Below are positions 39,726 through 48,707 of a stretch of 64,000 nucleotides of DNA, piece by piece (the stretch's first letter is position 1; every line of letters begins with the position of its first letter). The notes beneath the pieces are model-generated. The model was not told where the DNA came from. It saw only the letters and a list, made by a program, of their open reading frames with translations, and searched no databases. Both the position numbers and the translations under genes were made by a program. Source of the stretch: Massilia sp. Root418 (GTDB taxonomy: Bacteria; Pseudomonadota; Gammaproteobacteria; Burkholderiales; Burkholderiaceae_D); assembly GCF_001425265.1 (NCBI RefSeq), contig NZ_LMEC01000026.1:247392-311391 (forward strand), read 5' to 3'.

Positions 39726-41632
39726 GTCACTTTCAGCAGTGCGCTGCGCTCGTACGCGCTGCGGGTGGGTGCCGCGCCCCATTCGGGATGGCGCGCGTGC
39801 AGCAGGTTCTGGCCGATCAGCGCCACCTCCAGGTTGGGCCGCACGCGCCACAGCCACTGCAGGTCCATCTCATAATAGGACGGCACCACAGGGTGCGGCA
39901 GTTCGCCATTGTAGCGCAGCGTCAGGTCCAATTGCTGGGCGTCGGACACGTCGTAGGACGAGCGCAGCTGCCAGTTGAAACGCGGGTCGTTGGCCAGGAA
40001 CAGGCCGCTGGTCAGGCTGTCGCGGCTGCCCGGCCGCAGGCCCAGCTTGACCTTCTGCGCAGTCAGCCCGCCGCTCAGGCGCCAGGCCCGCGTGGCCTGC
40101 CAGCGGCCCCACAGTTCCAGGCCGCGCGTGGTGGCCTTGCCCAGGTTGCGGAATTCGAAGCCGAGCACGGGCAGCGGCTCGGTGCTGCGCAGTTTGTCGT
40201 AGTCTGCAAAGAACAAGGTGCCGGAATAGCTCCAGCGCGCGCTGGGCTGCGCACGGTAACCCAGCTCCGCCACGTTGGCCACCTCGGACTCGAAAGTCTG
40301 GCCGCCGGCCACCAGGTAACGCGGCTGGCCGGCGATGATGAGCGGCTTGGCCGGCGCGTACCAGTCGCGGTCCACGCGCGATGGCGCGCGGATGGTGCGC
40401 GCCAGGCTGCCCCACACCAGCTGGCGCGGATCCGGGGTCCACGCCATGCGCATGCTGGGCAGGAATTCGGCGCCGGTGTAGTTGTTATGCTCCACCTTCA
40501 GGCCGGCCGTGAATTTCAGCTGCGGCGCGACGGTGATCTCATCCTGGGCGAACACATTGGCCCAGTGCATGTCCAGCCTGGGGGGCTGGAAGCCGAAGCC
40601 GATCGGCGTGACATCGTCCCAGCTGTGGCGGTAGCCGCCGCCCCATACCAGGCTGTGCGCGCCGCCGAGCCGCACGCCCTGCTGGGCCTCGATTTCCGCC
40701 GTGTCCAGGCGTTCAATGAAATTGTTCGGCTGGTTGCGCTCGGTGTGGTCCAGCACCAGCTGCAGCCGCAGATCCGAGCCGCCGGCCAGCTTGCGCGTGT
40801 AGCGGCCCACCAGGTTGGCGCCGGAAATCAGAATGTCGGCCGTGCGGCGCTGGGCCAGCGCGCCCTGGTAGGCGTCGCCCGTCAGGATCAGCCCGCCCTG
40901 CAGCAGATCCATGTCGGCCCGGAAGCCGGCCTGGCGGCGGCGCATGCCGGTGCGGGTGATGGCGCCGCTCTGTTCGTAGGTGTCATCCACGTCCATATAA
41001 CGCGCGTACAGGCGGTAGTAGGCGCCGCCCTGCGTGCGGGCGCCGTAGCGCGCCGTGCCATCCTTCTCGTGCGCGCCGGCCACCGCGCTCAGCAGGCCGC
41101 CCTGGGTGTCGCGCGCCGAGCGCGTGATGATATTGATCACACCGTTAACCGCGTTTACGCCCCAGATGGTGGCGCCGGCGCCGCTGATCACTTCAATCCG
41201 TTCGACGTCCTCCATCGCCACGTCCTGGGCATCCCAGAACACGCCGGAAAACAGCGGCGAATAAATGCTGCGGCCGTCGATCAGCACCAGCAACTTGTTT
41301 TCAAAGGCATTGTTGAAGCCGCGCGCGGTCACCGCGTAATTGCGCGCGTCCACCCGCGCCACCTGCAGATTGGGCGCCAGCCGCAGCGCCTCCGGCAGGC
41401 TGCGCACGCCGCTGCGGCGCAGCTCGCTGCCGGTGAGAATAAAGACCGAGGCGGCCGCATTGTTCAGCCGCTCATCCTGGCGCGAGACGGAATTGATGAG
41501 GATATTGCTGAGCTGCTCAATGGACAAGTCGGCCAGGTCGCTGTCCGGCACAGTTTCAGCGCCAAGCGCGGCGCCTGCGAACAGGAGGGCGAGGCAGGGC
41601 AGAAAAGTGCTGCGGTGGATGCGTGTCGGCAT
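39713..41632 (-). CDS. TonB-dependent outer-membrane receptor
   Basis: The 639-residue protein has a signal peptide (LALLFAGAALG-AE) and the segment DLADLSIEQLSNILINSVSR near the N-terminus. The plug domain (VFILTGSELRRSGVRSLPEA, then NKLLVLIDGRSIYSPLFSGV, VISGAGATIWGVNAVNGVI) is followed by a 22-strand-type barrel ending in aromatic ERSALLKVTWRF. The plug resembles those of the iron complex and copper/vitamin receptor group seen in such kinase-linked loci. It heads the three-gene operon. A TATAAT box at about 41665-41670 on this strand is a likely -10. The ligand is unknown. Confidence 0.9.
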   Translation of the reverse strand: MPTRIHRSTFLPCLALLFAGAALGAETVPDSDLADLSIEQLSNILINSVSRQDERLNNAAASVFILTGSELRRSGVRSLPEALRLAPNLQVARVDARNYAVTARGFNNAFENKLLVLIDGRSIYSPLFSGVFWDAQDVAMEDVERIEVISGAGATIWGVNAVNGVINIITRSARDTQGGLLSAVAGAHEKDGTARYGARTQGGAYYRLYARYMDVDDTYEQSGAITRTGMRRRQAGFRADMDLLQGGLILTGDAYQGALAQRRTADILISGANLVGRYTRKLAGGSDLRLQLVLDHTERNQPNNFIERLDTAEIEAQQGVRLGGAHSLVWGGGYRHSWDDVTPIGFGFQPPRLDMHWANVFAQDEITVAPQLKFTAGLKVEHNNYTGAEFLPSMRMAWTPDPRQLVWGSLARTIRAPSRVDRDWYAPAKPLIIAGQPRYLVAGGQTFESEVANVAELGYRAQPSARWSYSGTLFFADYDKLRSTEPLPVLGFEFRNLGKATTRGLELWGRWQATRAWRLSGGLTAQKVKLGLRPGSRDSLTSGLFLANDPRFNWQLRSSYDVSDAQQLDLTLRYNGELPHPVVPSYYEMDLQWLWRVRPNLEVALIGQNLLHARHPEWGAAPTRSAYERSALLKVTWRF

Positions 41633-42119
41633 GGCCCGTCTCTCGGATGACTACTCTGAAAAGATTATAAACATTTCCCTGCGGGCCGCAGGTTCCGTTA
41701 TGCAATTTCGCGCCAGTTCGGGCCACCGATTGGGGAGAACGCAACAGTTGATGCCCGCTTGCGACATTCTTAGAACCGCCTTAGGACTGCCGATCGTTTC
41801 TTGACCTTGTGCAAGTTGCAAAATACACTGCGCCCTGTCTACATTTTATGGAGCCCCGCATGGGCACTTGTTCGAGTGGTAGTTGTCGCCAGGCATGCTC
41901 TGGCACCGCCCCGGCAAGATAACGCAGGCTTCCCCTGCCGTCATCCTGCCAGCGGCGGATGATGGTGTCTTTCCCGCCCGGCACCTGTCCGGCGCTGGAG
42001 CTTCCCCATACACAACTGATCGCATGTACCGCCTGCCGGCTGCGCCCCCTGCGCTGCGGACGGGCCGCGCATGCGCCGTGGAACCCGGCTGCCGCGCGCA
42101 GCCTGTACCGGGAATGCCG
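41633..42119. promoter_or_regulatory. Long divergent intergenic region with possible structured leader
   Basis: This 487-bp region has no convincing gene. The left part holds the promoter of the TonB receptor operon (TATAAT near 41667, leftward). The right part (about 41820-42119) would be the leader of the permease gene. It can form several GC-rich hairpins, such as TCATCC/GGATGA around 41939-41963. The open frame through it has no similarity to the permease family and lacks a ribosome site. No known riboswitch consensus fits. Confidence 0.4.
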
Positions 42120-43901
42120 ATGTTCAAATTATTCTCCCTCCGCCACGCCGGTCCCAACCGCTGGGACTGGGCCCTGCTGCCGCTGGTGCTGGCTGTGCTT
42201 GCCGCCGCCGGCTACGGCGCCATGCAGATGGCGCGTCCCTTCACGCTGGGCCAGGCCGCCGCCATTCCGCTGGACGCGGCCTGGCTGCCCTACTATCTGC
42301 TGCGCACCATGCTGCGCATGTTCATGGCACTTGGCTGTTCGCTGCTGTTCGCCTTCGTCTTCGCCGCCGTGGCAGTGAAATACCGCGCCGCCGAAAAAGT
42401 GCTGCTGCCGCTGCTGGACGTGCTGCAATCCGTGCCCATCCTGGGCTTCCAGGCGATCGCCATCGCGCCCTTCATCGCCCTCTTCCCGGGCAGCCTGCTG
42501 GGCGTGGAATGCGCGGCGATTTTCGCCATCTTCACGTCGCAGGCGTGGAACATGGCGTTCAGCCTGTACCAGTCCATGCGCAGCGTGCCGGCGGAGCTGA
42601 ACGAGGCCGCGCGGGTGTTCTGCCTGTCCGGCTGGCAGCGCTTCTGGCGCCTGGAGCTGCCCTACGCCATGCCCAATCTGCTGTGGAACATGATGATGTC
42701 CATGTCCGGCGGCTGGTTCTTCCTGGTGGCGGCCGAGGCCATCTCGGTGGCCGGCCAGGACATCAAGCTGCCCGGCATCGGCGCCTATATCGCGGTGGCC
42801 ATCGAGACCGAGAACGCGCGCGCCATTGCGCTGGCCATCGCCGCCATGCTGGCCGGGATCGTGCTGTACGACCAGTTGTTCTTCCGACCCCTGCTGGCCT
42901 GGGCCGACAAGTTCCGCTTCGAGGATACGCAGGGCGACACCGCGCAGCGATCCTGGCTGCTGGACTGGGGCCGCCGCAGCCGCTGGCTGCGCCGCCTGAC
43001 GGACCGCTTCTGGCGCTGCATGCGCGGCACCCTGGGCTGGTTCGCCTCCGCGCCCGGCAAGCGTGCCGGCGGCATGCATGGCATCACCGGGGCCGCACCG
43101 TCCCTGGCGCCCCTCGCGCCATGGGCGCGCCGGCGGGCGGCGCTGCGGGGGGCAATGGCGCGGCACGGCGCGCGCATCTGGGATGCGGCCCTCATCCTGG
43201 CCTCCCTGCTGGCGGCCTGGCGGCTGGCGTCCTTCGTGCACGGCACCGTGGGCTGGCCGGAAGTGGCGCACGTGGTCTGGCTGGGCATGGTCACGCTGCT
43301 GCGCGTGACGGTGCTGATCGCGCTGGCATCGCTGCTGTGGGTGCCGGTGGCGGTGTGGATAGGTTTGCGCCCGCAGTGGGCGCAGGGCGTGCAGGCCGTG
43401 GCCCAGTTCCTGGCGGCCTTCCCCGTCAACCTGATGTTCCCGGTGGTGGTGTACCTGATGGTCGCGTTCCGGCTCAATCCCGACATCTGGCTCAGCCCCC
43501 TGATGGTGTTCGGCACCCAGTGGTACATCCTGTTCAACGTGGTGGCGGGCGCCTCCGCCATCCCCAGCGAACTGCGGCTGGCGGCCGGCAACCTGGGCCT
43601 CAAAGGCTGGCTGAAATGGAAGCGCGTCTACCTGCCTGCCGTGTTCCCCGCCTACCTGACCGGCGCCATCACCGCCTGCGGCGGCTCGTGGAACGCCAGC
43701 ATCGTGGCGGAGTACGTCACCTGGGGCCACACCACGCTGGCCGCCGATGGCCTGGGCAGCTACATCAAGCACATGACCGACGCCGGCGATTTCCACCGCA
43801 TAGCGCTCGGCATCAGCGTGATGTGCGTATTCGTGATGTTGTTGAACCGTTTCTTCTGGAACCGCCTGTACCGGCTGGCAGAAGACCGTGGACTGGGTTG
43901 A
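42120..43901 (+). CDS. Double-domain NitT/TauT-like ABC permease
   Basis: The 593-residue inner-membrane protein is made of two fused permease domains. The first has its coupling loop at SVPAELNEAARVFCLSGWQR, the second at AIPSELRLAAGNLGLKGWLK. A linker rich in basic residues lies between (about 275-345). Each half has about six helices. The ATG at 42120 has a GGGA site six bases away. The 3' end overlaps the ATP-binding gene frame by 1 bp at an alternative ATG. The substrate is unknown; no periplasmic binding protein is nearby. Confidence 0.87.
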   Translation: MFKLFSLRHAGPNRWDWALLPLVLAVLAAAGYGAMQMARPFTLGQAAAIPLDAAWLPYYLLRTMLRMFMALGCSLLFAFVFAAVAVKYRAAEKVLLPLLDVLQSVPILGFQAIAIAPFIALFPGSLLGVECAAIFAIFTSQAWNMAFSLYQSMRSVPAELNEAARVFCLSGWQRFWRLELPYAMPNLLWNMMMSMSGGWFFLVAAEAISVAGQDIKLPGIGAYIAVAIETENARAIALAIAAMLAGIVLYDQLFFRPLLAWADKFRFEDTQGDTAQRSWLLDWGRRSRWLRRLTDRFWRCMRGTLGWFASAPGKRAGGMHGITGAAPSLAPLAPWARRRAALRGAMARHGARIWDAALILASLLAAWRLASFVHGTVGWPEVAHVVWLGMVTLLRVTVLIALASLLWVPVAVWIGLRPQWAQGVQAVAQFLAAFPVNLMFPVVVYLMVAFRLNPDIWLSPLMVFGTQWYILFNVVAGASAIPSELRLAAGNLGLKGWLKWKRVYLPAVFPAYLTGAITACGGSWNASIVAEYVTWGHTTLAADGLGSYIKHMTDAGDFHRIALGISVMCVFVMLLNRFFWNRLYRLAEDRGLG

Positions 43902-43918
43902 TGGAACAAGGAGCTGGC

Positions 43919-45181
43919 ATGACTGAACACATCCTGATGGAACTGGCCGGGATCGGCAAATCCTTCACCAAGGCCGACGGCGCGCCGCGCGTGATACTGG
44001 ACGGCGTGGACTTCTCGCTGCGCAAGGGCGAAATCGTGGCGCTGCTGGGCAAATCCGGCTCCGGCAAGTCCACCCTGCTGCGCATCATGGCGGGGCTGAT
44101 CCCTGCGGACCGGGGCCGCGCGGCCTACCGTGGCGCGCAGATCGACGGGCCGGCGGCAGGCGTTGCCATGGTATTCCAGTCCTTCGCGCTGTTTCCATGG
44201 CTGACGGTGCAGCAGAACGTGGAGCTGGGGCTGGAGGCGCAAGGCGTGCCGCCCGCCGAACGCACGCGCCGCGCCGACGCGATGCTGGAGCTGATCGGCC
44301 TGGCCGGCTTCGGCGGCGCACTGCCGCGCGAACTGTCCGGCGGCATGCGCCAGCGCGTCGGCATCGCGCGCGCCCTGGTCACGCATCCCGACGTGCTGCT
44401 GATGGACGAAGCCTTCTCGGCGCTGGACGTGCTGACCGGCGAAACGCTGCGCAACGATATCCTGGACCTGTGGGACAGCGGCCGCATTCCCACGCGCGGC
44501 ATTCTGGTGGTGTCGCACAATATCGAGGAGGCGGTCATGATGTCGGACCGCATCGTCATCCTGTCCAGCGATCCGGGCCGCGTGCGGCACGAGATCGCCA
44601 TCGGCCTGCCGCGCCCGCGCAACGCCGACTCCCGCGAAGTGCGCGACCTGATCGACCAGGTGTACGGCCTGATGACCATGCGCGCGGCTGGCGCGCCGCA
44701 ACGCGGCTACCGCCTGCCGGAGACCGACATCAGCCGCATCGAATCGGTGCTGGAACTGGTGGCCGCCGAGCCCTTCGGCGGCCGCGCCGACCTGCCGCAG
44801 CTGGCCGAGGAAACCGAACTGCCGGACGAGGAGCTGTTCCCCACCTGCGACGCGCTGGCCATGCTGGAGCTGGCCGTGGTGGAGAAAGGCGACATCGCAC
44901 TCACCGCGCTGGGCTTGCGCTACGCGGCGGCGGACCAGGCCTTGAGGCAGGAACTGTTCGGACAGCAGCTGCTCAAGCACGTGCCGCTGGCGGTCCGCAT
45001 CCGCGAACAGCTGGCGCAGGCGGACGGCGGCTCGCTGCCGGAAGAGCCCTTCCTCGCGCTGCTGGAGACCATGCTGAAGGCGGACGAAGCCAAGCGCACG
45101 CTGGAAATCGCCGTGGAATGGGGCCGCTACGGCGAAATCTACGACTACGATTTCCACACCAGGCGCCTGGCCTTGCCGTAA
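43919..45181 (+). CDS. ABC ATPase with C-terminal AAA-associated domain
   Basis: The N-terminal 260 residues are a nitrate/taurine-type ATPase: Walker A LLGKSGSGKSTLLRIM, Q-loop VFQSFALFPWLTVQQNV, signature LSGGMRQRVGIARALV, Walker B VLLMDEAFSALDVLT and switch His in VVSHNIEEAV. The C-terminal 160 residues match the AAA-associated C domain (DISRIESVLELVAAEPFGGR, then DLPQLAEE and LELAVVEKGDIALTALGLRY), which resembles two winged helices. The ATG at 43919 has an AAGGAG site; an earlier ATG at 43901 overlaps the permease stop. The pair forms a two-gene transporter. Confidence 0.9.
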   Translation: MTEHILMELAGIGKSFTKADGAPRVILDGVDFSLRKGEIVALLGKSGSGKSTLLRIMAGLIPADRGRAAYRGAQIDGPAAGVAMVFQSFALFPWLTVQQNVELGLEAQGVPPAERTRRADAMLELIGLAGFGGALPRELSGGMRQRVGIARALVTHPDVLLMDEAFSALDVLTGETLRNDILDLWDSGRIPTRGILVVSHNIEEAVMMSDRIVILSSDPGRVRHEIAIGLPRPRNADSREVRDLIDQVYGLMTMRAAGAPQRGYRLPETDISRIESVLELVAAEPFGGRADLPQLAEETELPDEELFPTCDALAMLELAVVEKGDIALTALGLRYAAADQALRQELFGQQLLKHVPLAVRIREQLAQADGGSLPEEPFLALLETMLKADEAKRTLEIAVEWGRYGEIYDYDFHTRRLALP

Positions 45182-45215
45182 CGCGCACCACCGTCCTCTC
45201 CGGCCGCAGCCGGGG

Positions 45216-46487
45216 TCAGGCGGCGGCCAGCGCGCGGATGGCGGCGGCCAGCTTGTCCAGGTCCGCGCTGCGCGTGAAGAACGAGGGCGTGACGCGCACG
45301 CAGGCGCCGCCTGCTGGCCCATTGCGCGCGACAGTGAAGATGCCGTAGTCGTCCGCCAGCGTGCGGGCCAGCGCCACGTTGGCGTCAAAGCTGGTCTTGC
45401 CCTGGATGCGGAACGAGGTGAGCCCGCCGTACATGTCCTTCTCTTCCGGCGTCAAAACCTGCACGTTCGGGATATCGCGCACCTGCCGGACCCACTGGTC
45501 GCGCATGCCGCGCAGGCGCGCGCTGCGCTCGGCCAGGCTGACCTGGCCGTGGAACTTGAGCGCGGATGGAATGGTCATGATGGCGGCCGCGTTGACGGTG
45601 CCGGAATGGACGCGGGAGCGGATATCGGTCTCGGGAAAGTCGCGGTCGCCCATGTGCACGCCGATGTCCTGCAACCGCCCGGCGCGGATGTAGAGGAAGC
45701 CCAGGCCGAGCGGCGCACCCACCCATTTGTGCAGGTTGGCGCCGACGAAGTCCGCGCCCAGGTCCGGAATCCGGAAGTCGAGCTGGCCCCAGGACTGGGC
45801 CACGTCGGCGATCACGTCCACGTTGCGGCGTTTGGCGATCTTCACGATCTCCAGTACCGGGATCACCAGGCCGGTGCGGTGGCTGATGTGGGTGAGCAGC
45901 AGCAGCCGGGTGCGCGGATGCTGCTGCAAGGCGCGTTCGTAGGCGTCGATGACGTTCTGCCGGCTGGCCGGCTCGGGCAGCTGGACCACGGCCACCGACG
46001 CGCCGCGCCGCTGGGCCAGGTCGTTCATGGCGTACTGCATGGCGTCGTAATCGAGGTTGCCGTACATGACGGTGTCGCCGGCGCCGACGTGGCGGTAATT
46101 GCTGATGAGGTTTTGCAGCGATTCGGTGGCGCCGCGCGTGATGGCGATTTCACCGGTGGCCACGCCGGCATGCCGCGCCAGCTGCGCGCGGATGGCCTCG
46201 ATGCCGTCGCGGTCGAATTCGCGGCGCAGGAAACGCGAGCTGTAGCGGTTGAGGTAATCGATATTGCGCTTGAAGTCATCGGCCACGGGCGTAGGCATGA
46301 CGCCGTAGTAGCCGTTCTCTAGGTTGATGAAGTCGGGCGCAACGTCATAGCTGGCTGCGAGCACGTCACCCGTCCCCGGCGCGGGGCCGGCGGCATTGCG
46401 CGCACCGGACGTGATCGAGGCGGCGCCCAGTGACAGGCCGGCTGCGGTGCGCAGCAGGTTGCGGCGGCGGTGCTGGTTGGTGCTCAT
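45216..46487 (-). CDS. Tat-exported class V aminotransferase (isopenicillin N epimerase-like)
   Basis: The 423-residue PLP enzyme of fold type I has ITRGATESLQNLISNYRHVG, DVIADVAQSWGQLDFRI and the PLP lysine in GANLHKWVGAPLG. The N-terminus MSTNQHRRRNLLRTAAGLSL has a twin-arginine pattern (RRRNLL) and a hydrophobic stretch, so export of the folded cofactor enzyme through Tat is predicted. The substrate is unknown. A good AGGAG site precedes the ATG. It is transcribed alone, 34 bp past the end of the ABC ATPase gene. Confidence 0.86.
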   Translation of the reverse strand: MSTNQHRRRNLLRTAAGLSLGAASITSGARNAAGPAPGTGDVLAASYDVAPDFINLENGYYGVMPTPVADDFKRNIDYLNRYSSRFLRREFDRDGIEAIRAQLARHAGVATGEIAITRGATESLQNLISNYRHVGAGDTVMYGNLDYDAMQYAMNDLAQRRGASVAVVQLPEPASRQNVIDAYERALQQHPRTRLLLLTHISHRTGLVIPVLEIVKIAKRRNVDVIADVAQSWGQLDFRIPDLGADFVGANLHKWVGAPLGLGFLYIRAGRLQDIGVHMGDRDFPETDIRSRVHSGTVNAAAIMTIPSALKFHGQVSLAERSARLRGMRDQWVRQVRDIPNVQVLTPEEKDMYGGLTSFRIQGKTSFDANVALARTLADDYGIFTVARNGPAGGACVRVTPSFFTRSADLDKLAAAIRALAAA

Positions 46488-46520
46488 GGATGCTCCTGGA
46501 ATGGGTGCCCTCCAGTATAG

Positions 46521-46549
46521 CTAAAAAGGAGCTCCCGGCGGGAGCTCCT
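46521..46549 (-). terminator. Rho-independent terminator of the oxidoreductase operon
   Basis: A perfect 10-bp stem, AGGAGCTCCC / GGGAGCTCCT with loop GGC (46527-46549), is followed on the minus strand by TTTTTAG. It lies 38 bp after the cytochrome c stop and before the aminotransferase start. It fits the end of the long minus-strand operon starting at E1 alpha. Confidence 0.9.
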
Positions 46550-46586
46550 CTTCTTGCGCTTGCCCCCAGGCCACCGGCCGCAGGCC

Positions 46587-46925
46587 CTAGCGCGCCGGCG
46601 TGCGCGCCCGCAGCGAATGGATGTAGGCGCTCAGCTCCCAGATCTCCTGCGGAGAGAACGCGTCCTTCCATGGCGGCATCTGCAGTGCGCCGCGCGTCTT
46701 GCCGTTGCTGATGGTGTCGAACAGGTATTGCGGCGGCAGGTCGTCGCGGCCCTGCAGCGGTGCGCCCTTGCCGCCGGAACCCGCGTTGCCGTGGCAGTAC
46801 ACGCAATTCTGGTTAAAACGCTTCTGCCCCGCCGCGATAGTGGCCGGCGTGTCGAAGTCGGCCGGCGGCGCGGCCAAGGCCAGGCCGGACAGCAGGAACA
46901 GCATGGGGATGATGGTGTTGTGCAT
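46587..46925 (-). CDS. Periplasmic c-type cytochrome, mono-haem
   Basis: The 112-residue exported protein has a signal peptide (IIPMLFLLSGLALA-AP), the haem site CVYCH in FNQNCVYCHGNAGSGGKGAP and a likely axial Met in ALQMPPWKDAFSPQEIW. It is the last gene of the operon, directly behind the PQQ dehydrogenase. It is the natural electron acceptor for that enzyme or for the GMC dehydrogenase. Confidence 0.92.
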   Translation of the reverse strand: MHNTIIPMLFLLSGLALAAPPADFDTPATIAAGQKRFNQNCVYCHGNAGSGGKGAPLQGRDDLPPQYLFDTISNGKTRGALQMPPWKDAFSPQEIWELSAYIHSLRARTPAR

Positions 46926-46963
46926 GACAGTCTCCAGTGGCTTAGTAGCGGATTAGCAATGGC

Positions 46964-48679
46964 TTAGTCCAGGGCGAATACCACCATTGCGGCGCCGCCG
47001 GTCAGGTCCTTGATCTTGGGGAAAGCGCTGGCCATGAAGCCCGGCGCCAGCGACCCCCAGCCGCTCGGCACCGCGATGTACTGCTTGCCGTTGACGGCGT
47101 AGCTGATGATGCCGGCGCGGATGCCGGAACCGGCCTGGAACTTCCACAGTTCCTTGCCGTCGTCCGCATCGTAGGCGTGCACATAGCCGAACGGATCGCC
47201 GTTGAACACCAGGCCGCCGCCGGTGGCCAGCACGCCGCCCAGGCCCGGGATGGCGTAGCTCACGCTCCATTTCAGCTTGCCCGTGAGCGGGTCGCGCGCG
47301 TCCAGCCGTCCCTCGGCGGGACGGTCCGGAGGCGGCACCGCCTCCAGCTTGTCCACGCCCAGGTACAGGCTGGCGATGCCCATGCCCTTGGTCTCCTGCT
47401 TGGCCGGCACCACCTTCTGGCACACTTCCATGGCGTTGGTGTACCACAGCCCCGTCTTCGGACTGTAGGCGCCGGGGTTCCAGCTGCGCGTGCCCAGCAG
47501 GTAGGGACACAGCAAGGTCTCCTGCCCGGCCGGCATGGCCTTGCGGCCGATCAGCTCCCCGGTCTTGGGATCGATGGTCTTCACGAAGTTATAGGTCTGG
47601 CTCAGTGGCCACACGTTTTCCAGCTTGCCGTTTGCCTTGTCCATCACGAATACGAAGCCGCTCTTGTTCAGGTGGACGATGACGTCCTTGCCGTCCTTCT
47701 TCACGATCAGCGCCTCGTAGGCCGCGTCGTAGTCGAAGGTGTCGTGCGGGATCTCCTGGCGGTGCCATTTCAGCTTGCCGGTCTTTGGTTCGATGGCCAG
47801 CAGGCTGGCGGTGTACAGATTGTCGCCCTTGCGCGCGTCGCCATAGAAATCCGGCGCGGCATTGCTGGTGCCGATGAATACCGTGTCCGAAGCCGCGTCG
47901 TAGGTGCCGGGCAGCCACGCGCCGCCGCCGCCGACCTGGCCGGTGCCGTCCGGCCAGCTTTTCGGATCGTCCTTGATGGTGTCGAAGGTCCACAGCTTTT
48001 CGCCGGTGAGCGCATTGACGGCGTACACCTTGCCGCGCTGCGGCTGGTCGCCGCCGGTACTGCCGCCGATCAGCACATCGCCGGCCAGGATGGGCGAGGA
48101 CGAGAACAGGCAGCCGAAGCAGGTCTTCAAGTCGGTCAGCTGGGTGGACCAGGCTTCCTTGCCGGTCTTTTCATCGATGGCCACGAAGCGCCCGTCCAGC
48201 GTGCCCAGGTAGATGCGGCCGTGGCCCATGGTCAGGCTGCGGCTCAGCGTGGCGTAAAAGCTCTGGCTGGCGATGGCGGCCAGCTTGGGCTGGTAGTGCC
48301 AGATGGCCTGGCCGGTGGCGGCGTCCAGCGCGAACACGTTGTTGTTGGGCGCCACGTAGTACATGACGCCGTCCTTCACCAGCGGCGTGGAGATCAGGCC
48401 GGCCGTGATGTCGCCCGGCTGGTGTATCCAGGCCGCCTTCAGGCGCTGGACGTTGTCCTTGTTGATCTGCTCCAGCGGCGAGTAGCGCCAGGCGTTCGAG
48501 GTGCGGTGGTACTGGGTCCAGTTGTTCGGATCGGCCTCGCCGCCGGACGGTCCCGGCATGGGCGGCGCGACTGCGTGGGCGGGCGGCGTGGCGGCCAGCA
48601 TGGCGGAAACGGCGGCGGCGCCGGCGGCGGCCAGGCAGGCGGCGATGGCGCGCGCGCGGCGCTGTGGATGCTTGTTCAT
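46964..48679 (-). CDS. PQQ-dependent alcohol dehydrogenase (no fused haem domain)
   Basis: The 571-residue exported quinoprotein has a signal peptide ending near ATPPAHAVA. The eight-bladed propeller is seen in repeated docking motifs such as GKVYAVNALTGEKLWTF, LLAIEPKTGKLKWHRQ and YDADDGKELWKFQAGSG. The motif TCFGCLFSSS is where methanol dehydrogenases have a vicinal Cys pair, so the ring is of the C-x2-C kind. It oxidises an alcohol or diol in the periplasm and passes electrons to cytochrome c. The operon partner is the downstream cytochrome. PQQ synthesis genes are not in the window. Confidence 0.9.
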   Translation of the reverse strand: MNKHPQRRARAIAACLAAAGAAAVSAMLAATPPAHAVAPPMPGPSGGEADPNNWTQYHRTSNAWRYSPLEQINKDNVQRLKAAWIHQPGDITAGLISTPLVKDGVMYYVAPNNNVFALDAATGQAIWHYQPKLAAIASQSFYATLSRSLTMGHGRIYLGTLDGRFVAIDEKTGKEAWSTQLTDLKTCFGCLFSSSPILAGDVLIGGSTGGDQPQRGKVYAVNALTGEKLWTFDTIKDDPKSWPDGTGQVGGGGAWLPGTYDAASDTVFIGTSNAAPDFYGDARKGDNLYTASLLAIEPKTGKLKWHRQEIPHDTFDYDAAYEALIVKKDGKDVIVHLNKSGFVFVMDKANGKLENVWPLSQTYNFVKTIDPKTGELIGRKAMPAGQETLLCPYLLGTRSWNPGAYSPKTGLWYTNAMEVCQKVVPAKQETKGMGIASLYLGVDKLEAVPPPDRPAEGRLDARDPLTGKLKWSVSYAIPGLGGVLATGGGLVFNGDPFGYVHAYDADDGKELWKFQAGSGIRAGIISYAVNGKQYIAVPSGWGSLAPGFMASAFPKIKDLTGGAAMVVFALD

Positions 48680-48707
48680 GTTCGTTTCTCCTCTTGGTAT
48701 GGGCGGC

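Noticed and set aside
41883..42119. N-terminal extension of the fused permease (79 extra codons), or a fluoride-type riboswitch in the same DNA
   Set aside because: The extension has no membrane or family features, and a good ribosome site lies at the internal ATG at 42120. A faint likeness to the fluoride riboswitch consensus was noted, but the paired 5' part and the pseudoknot do not fit.
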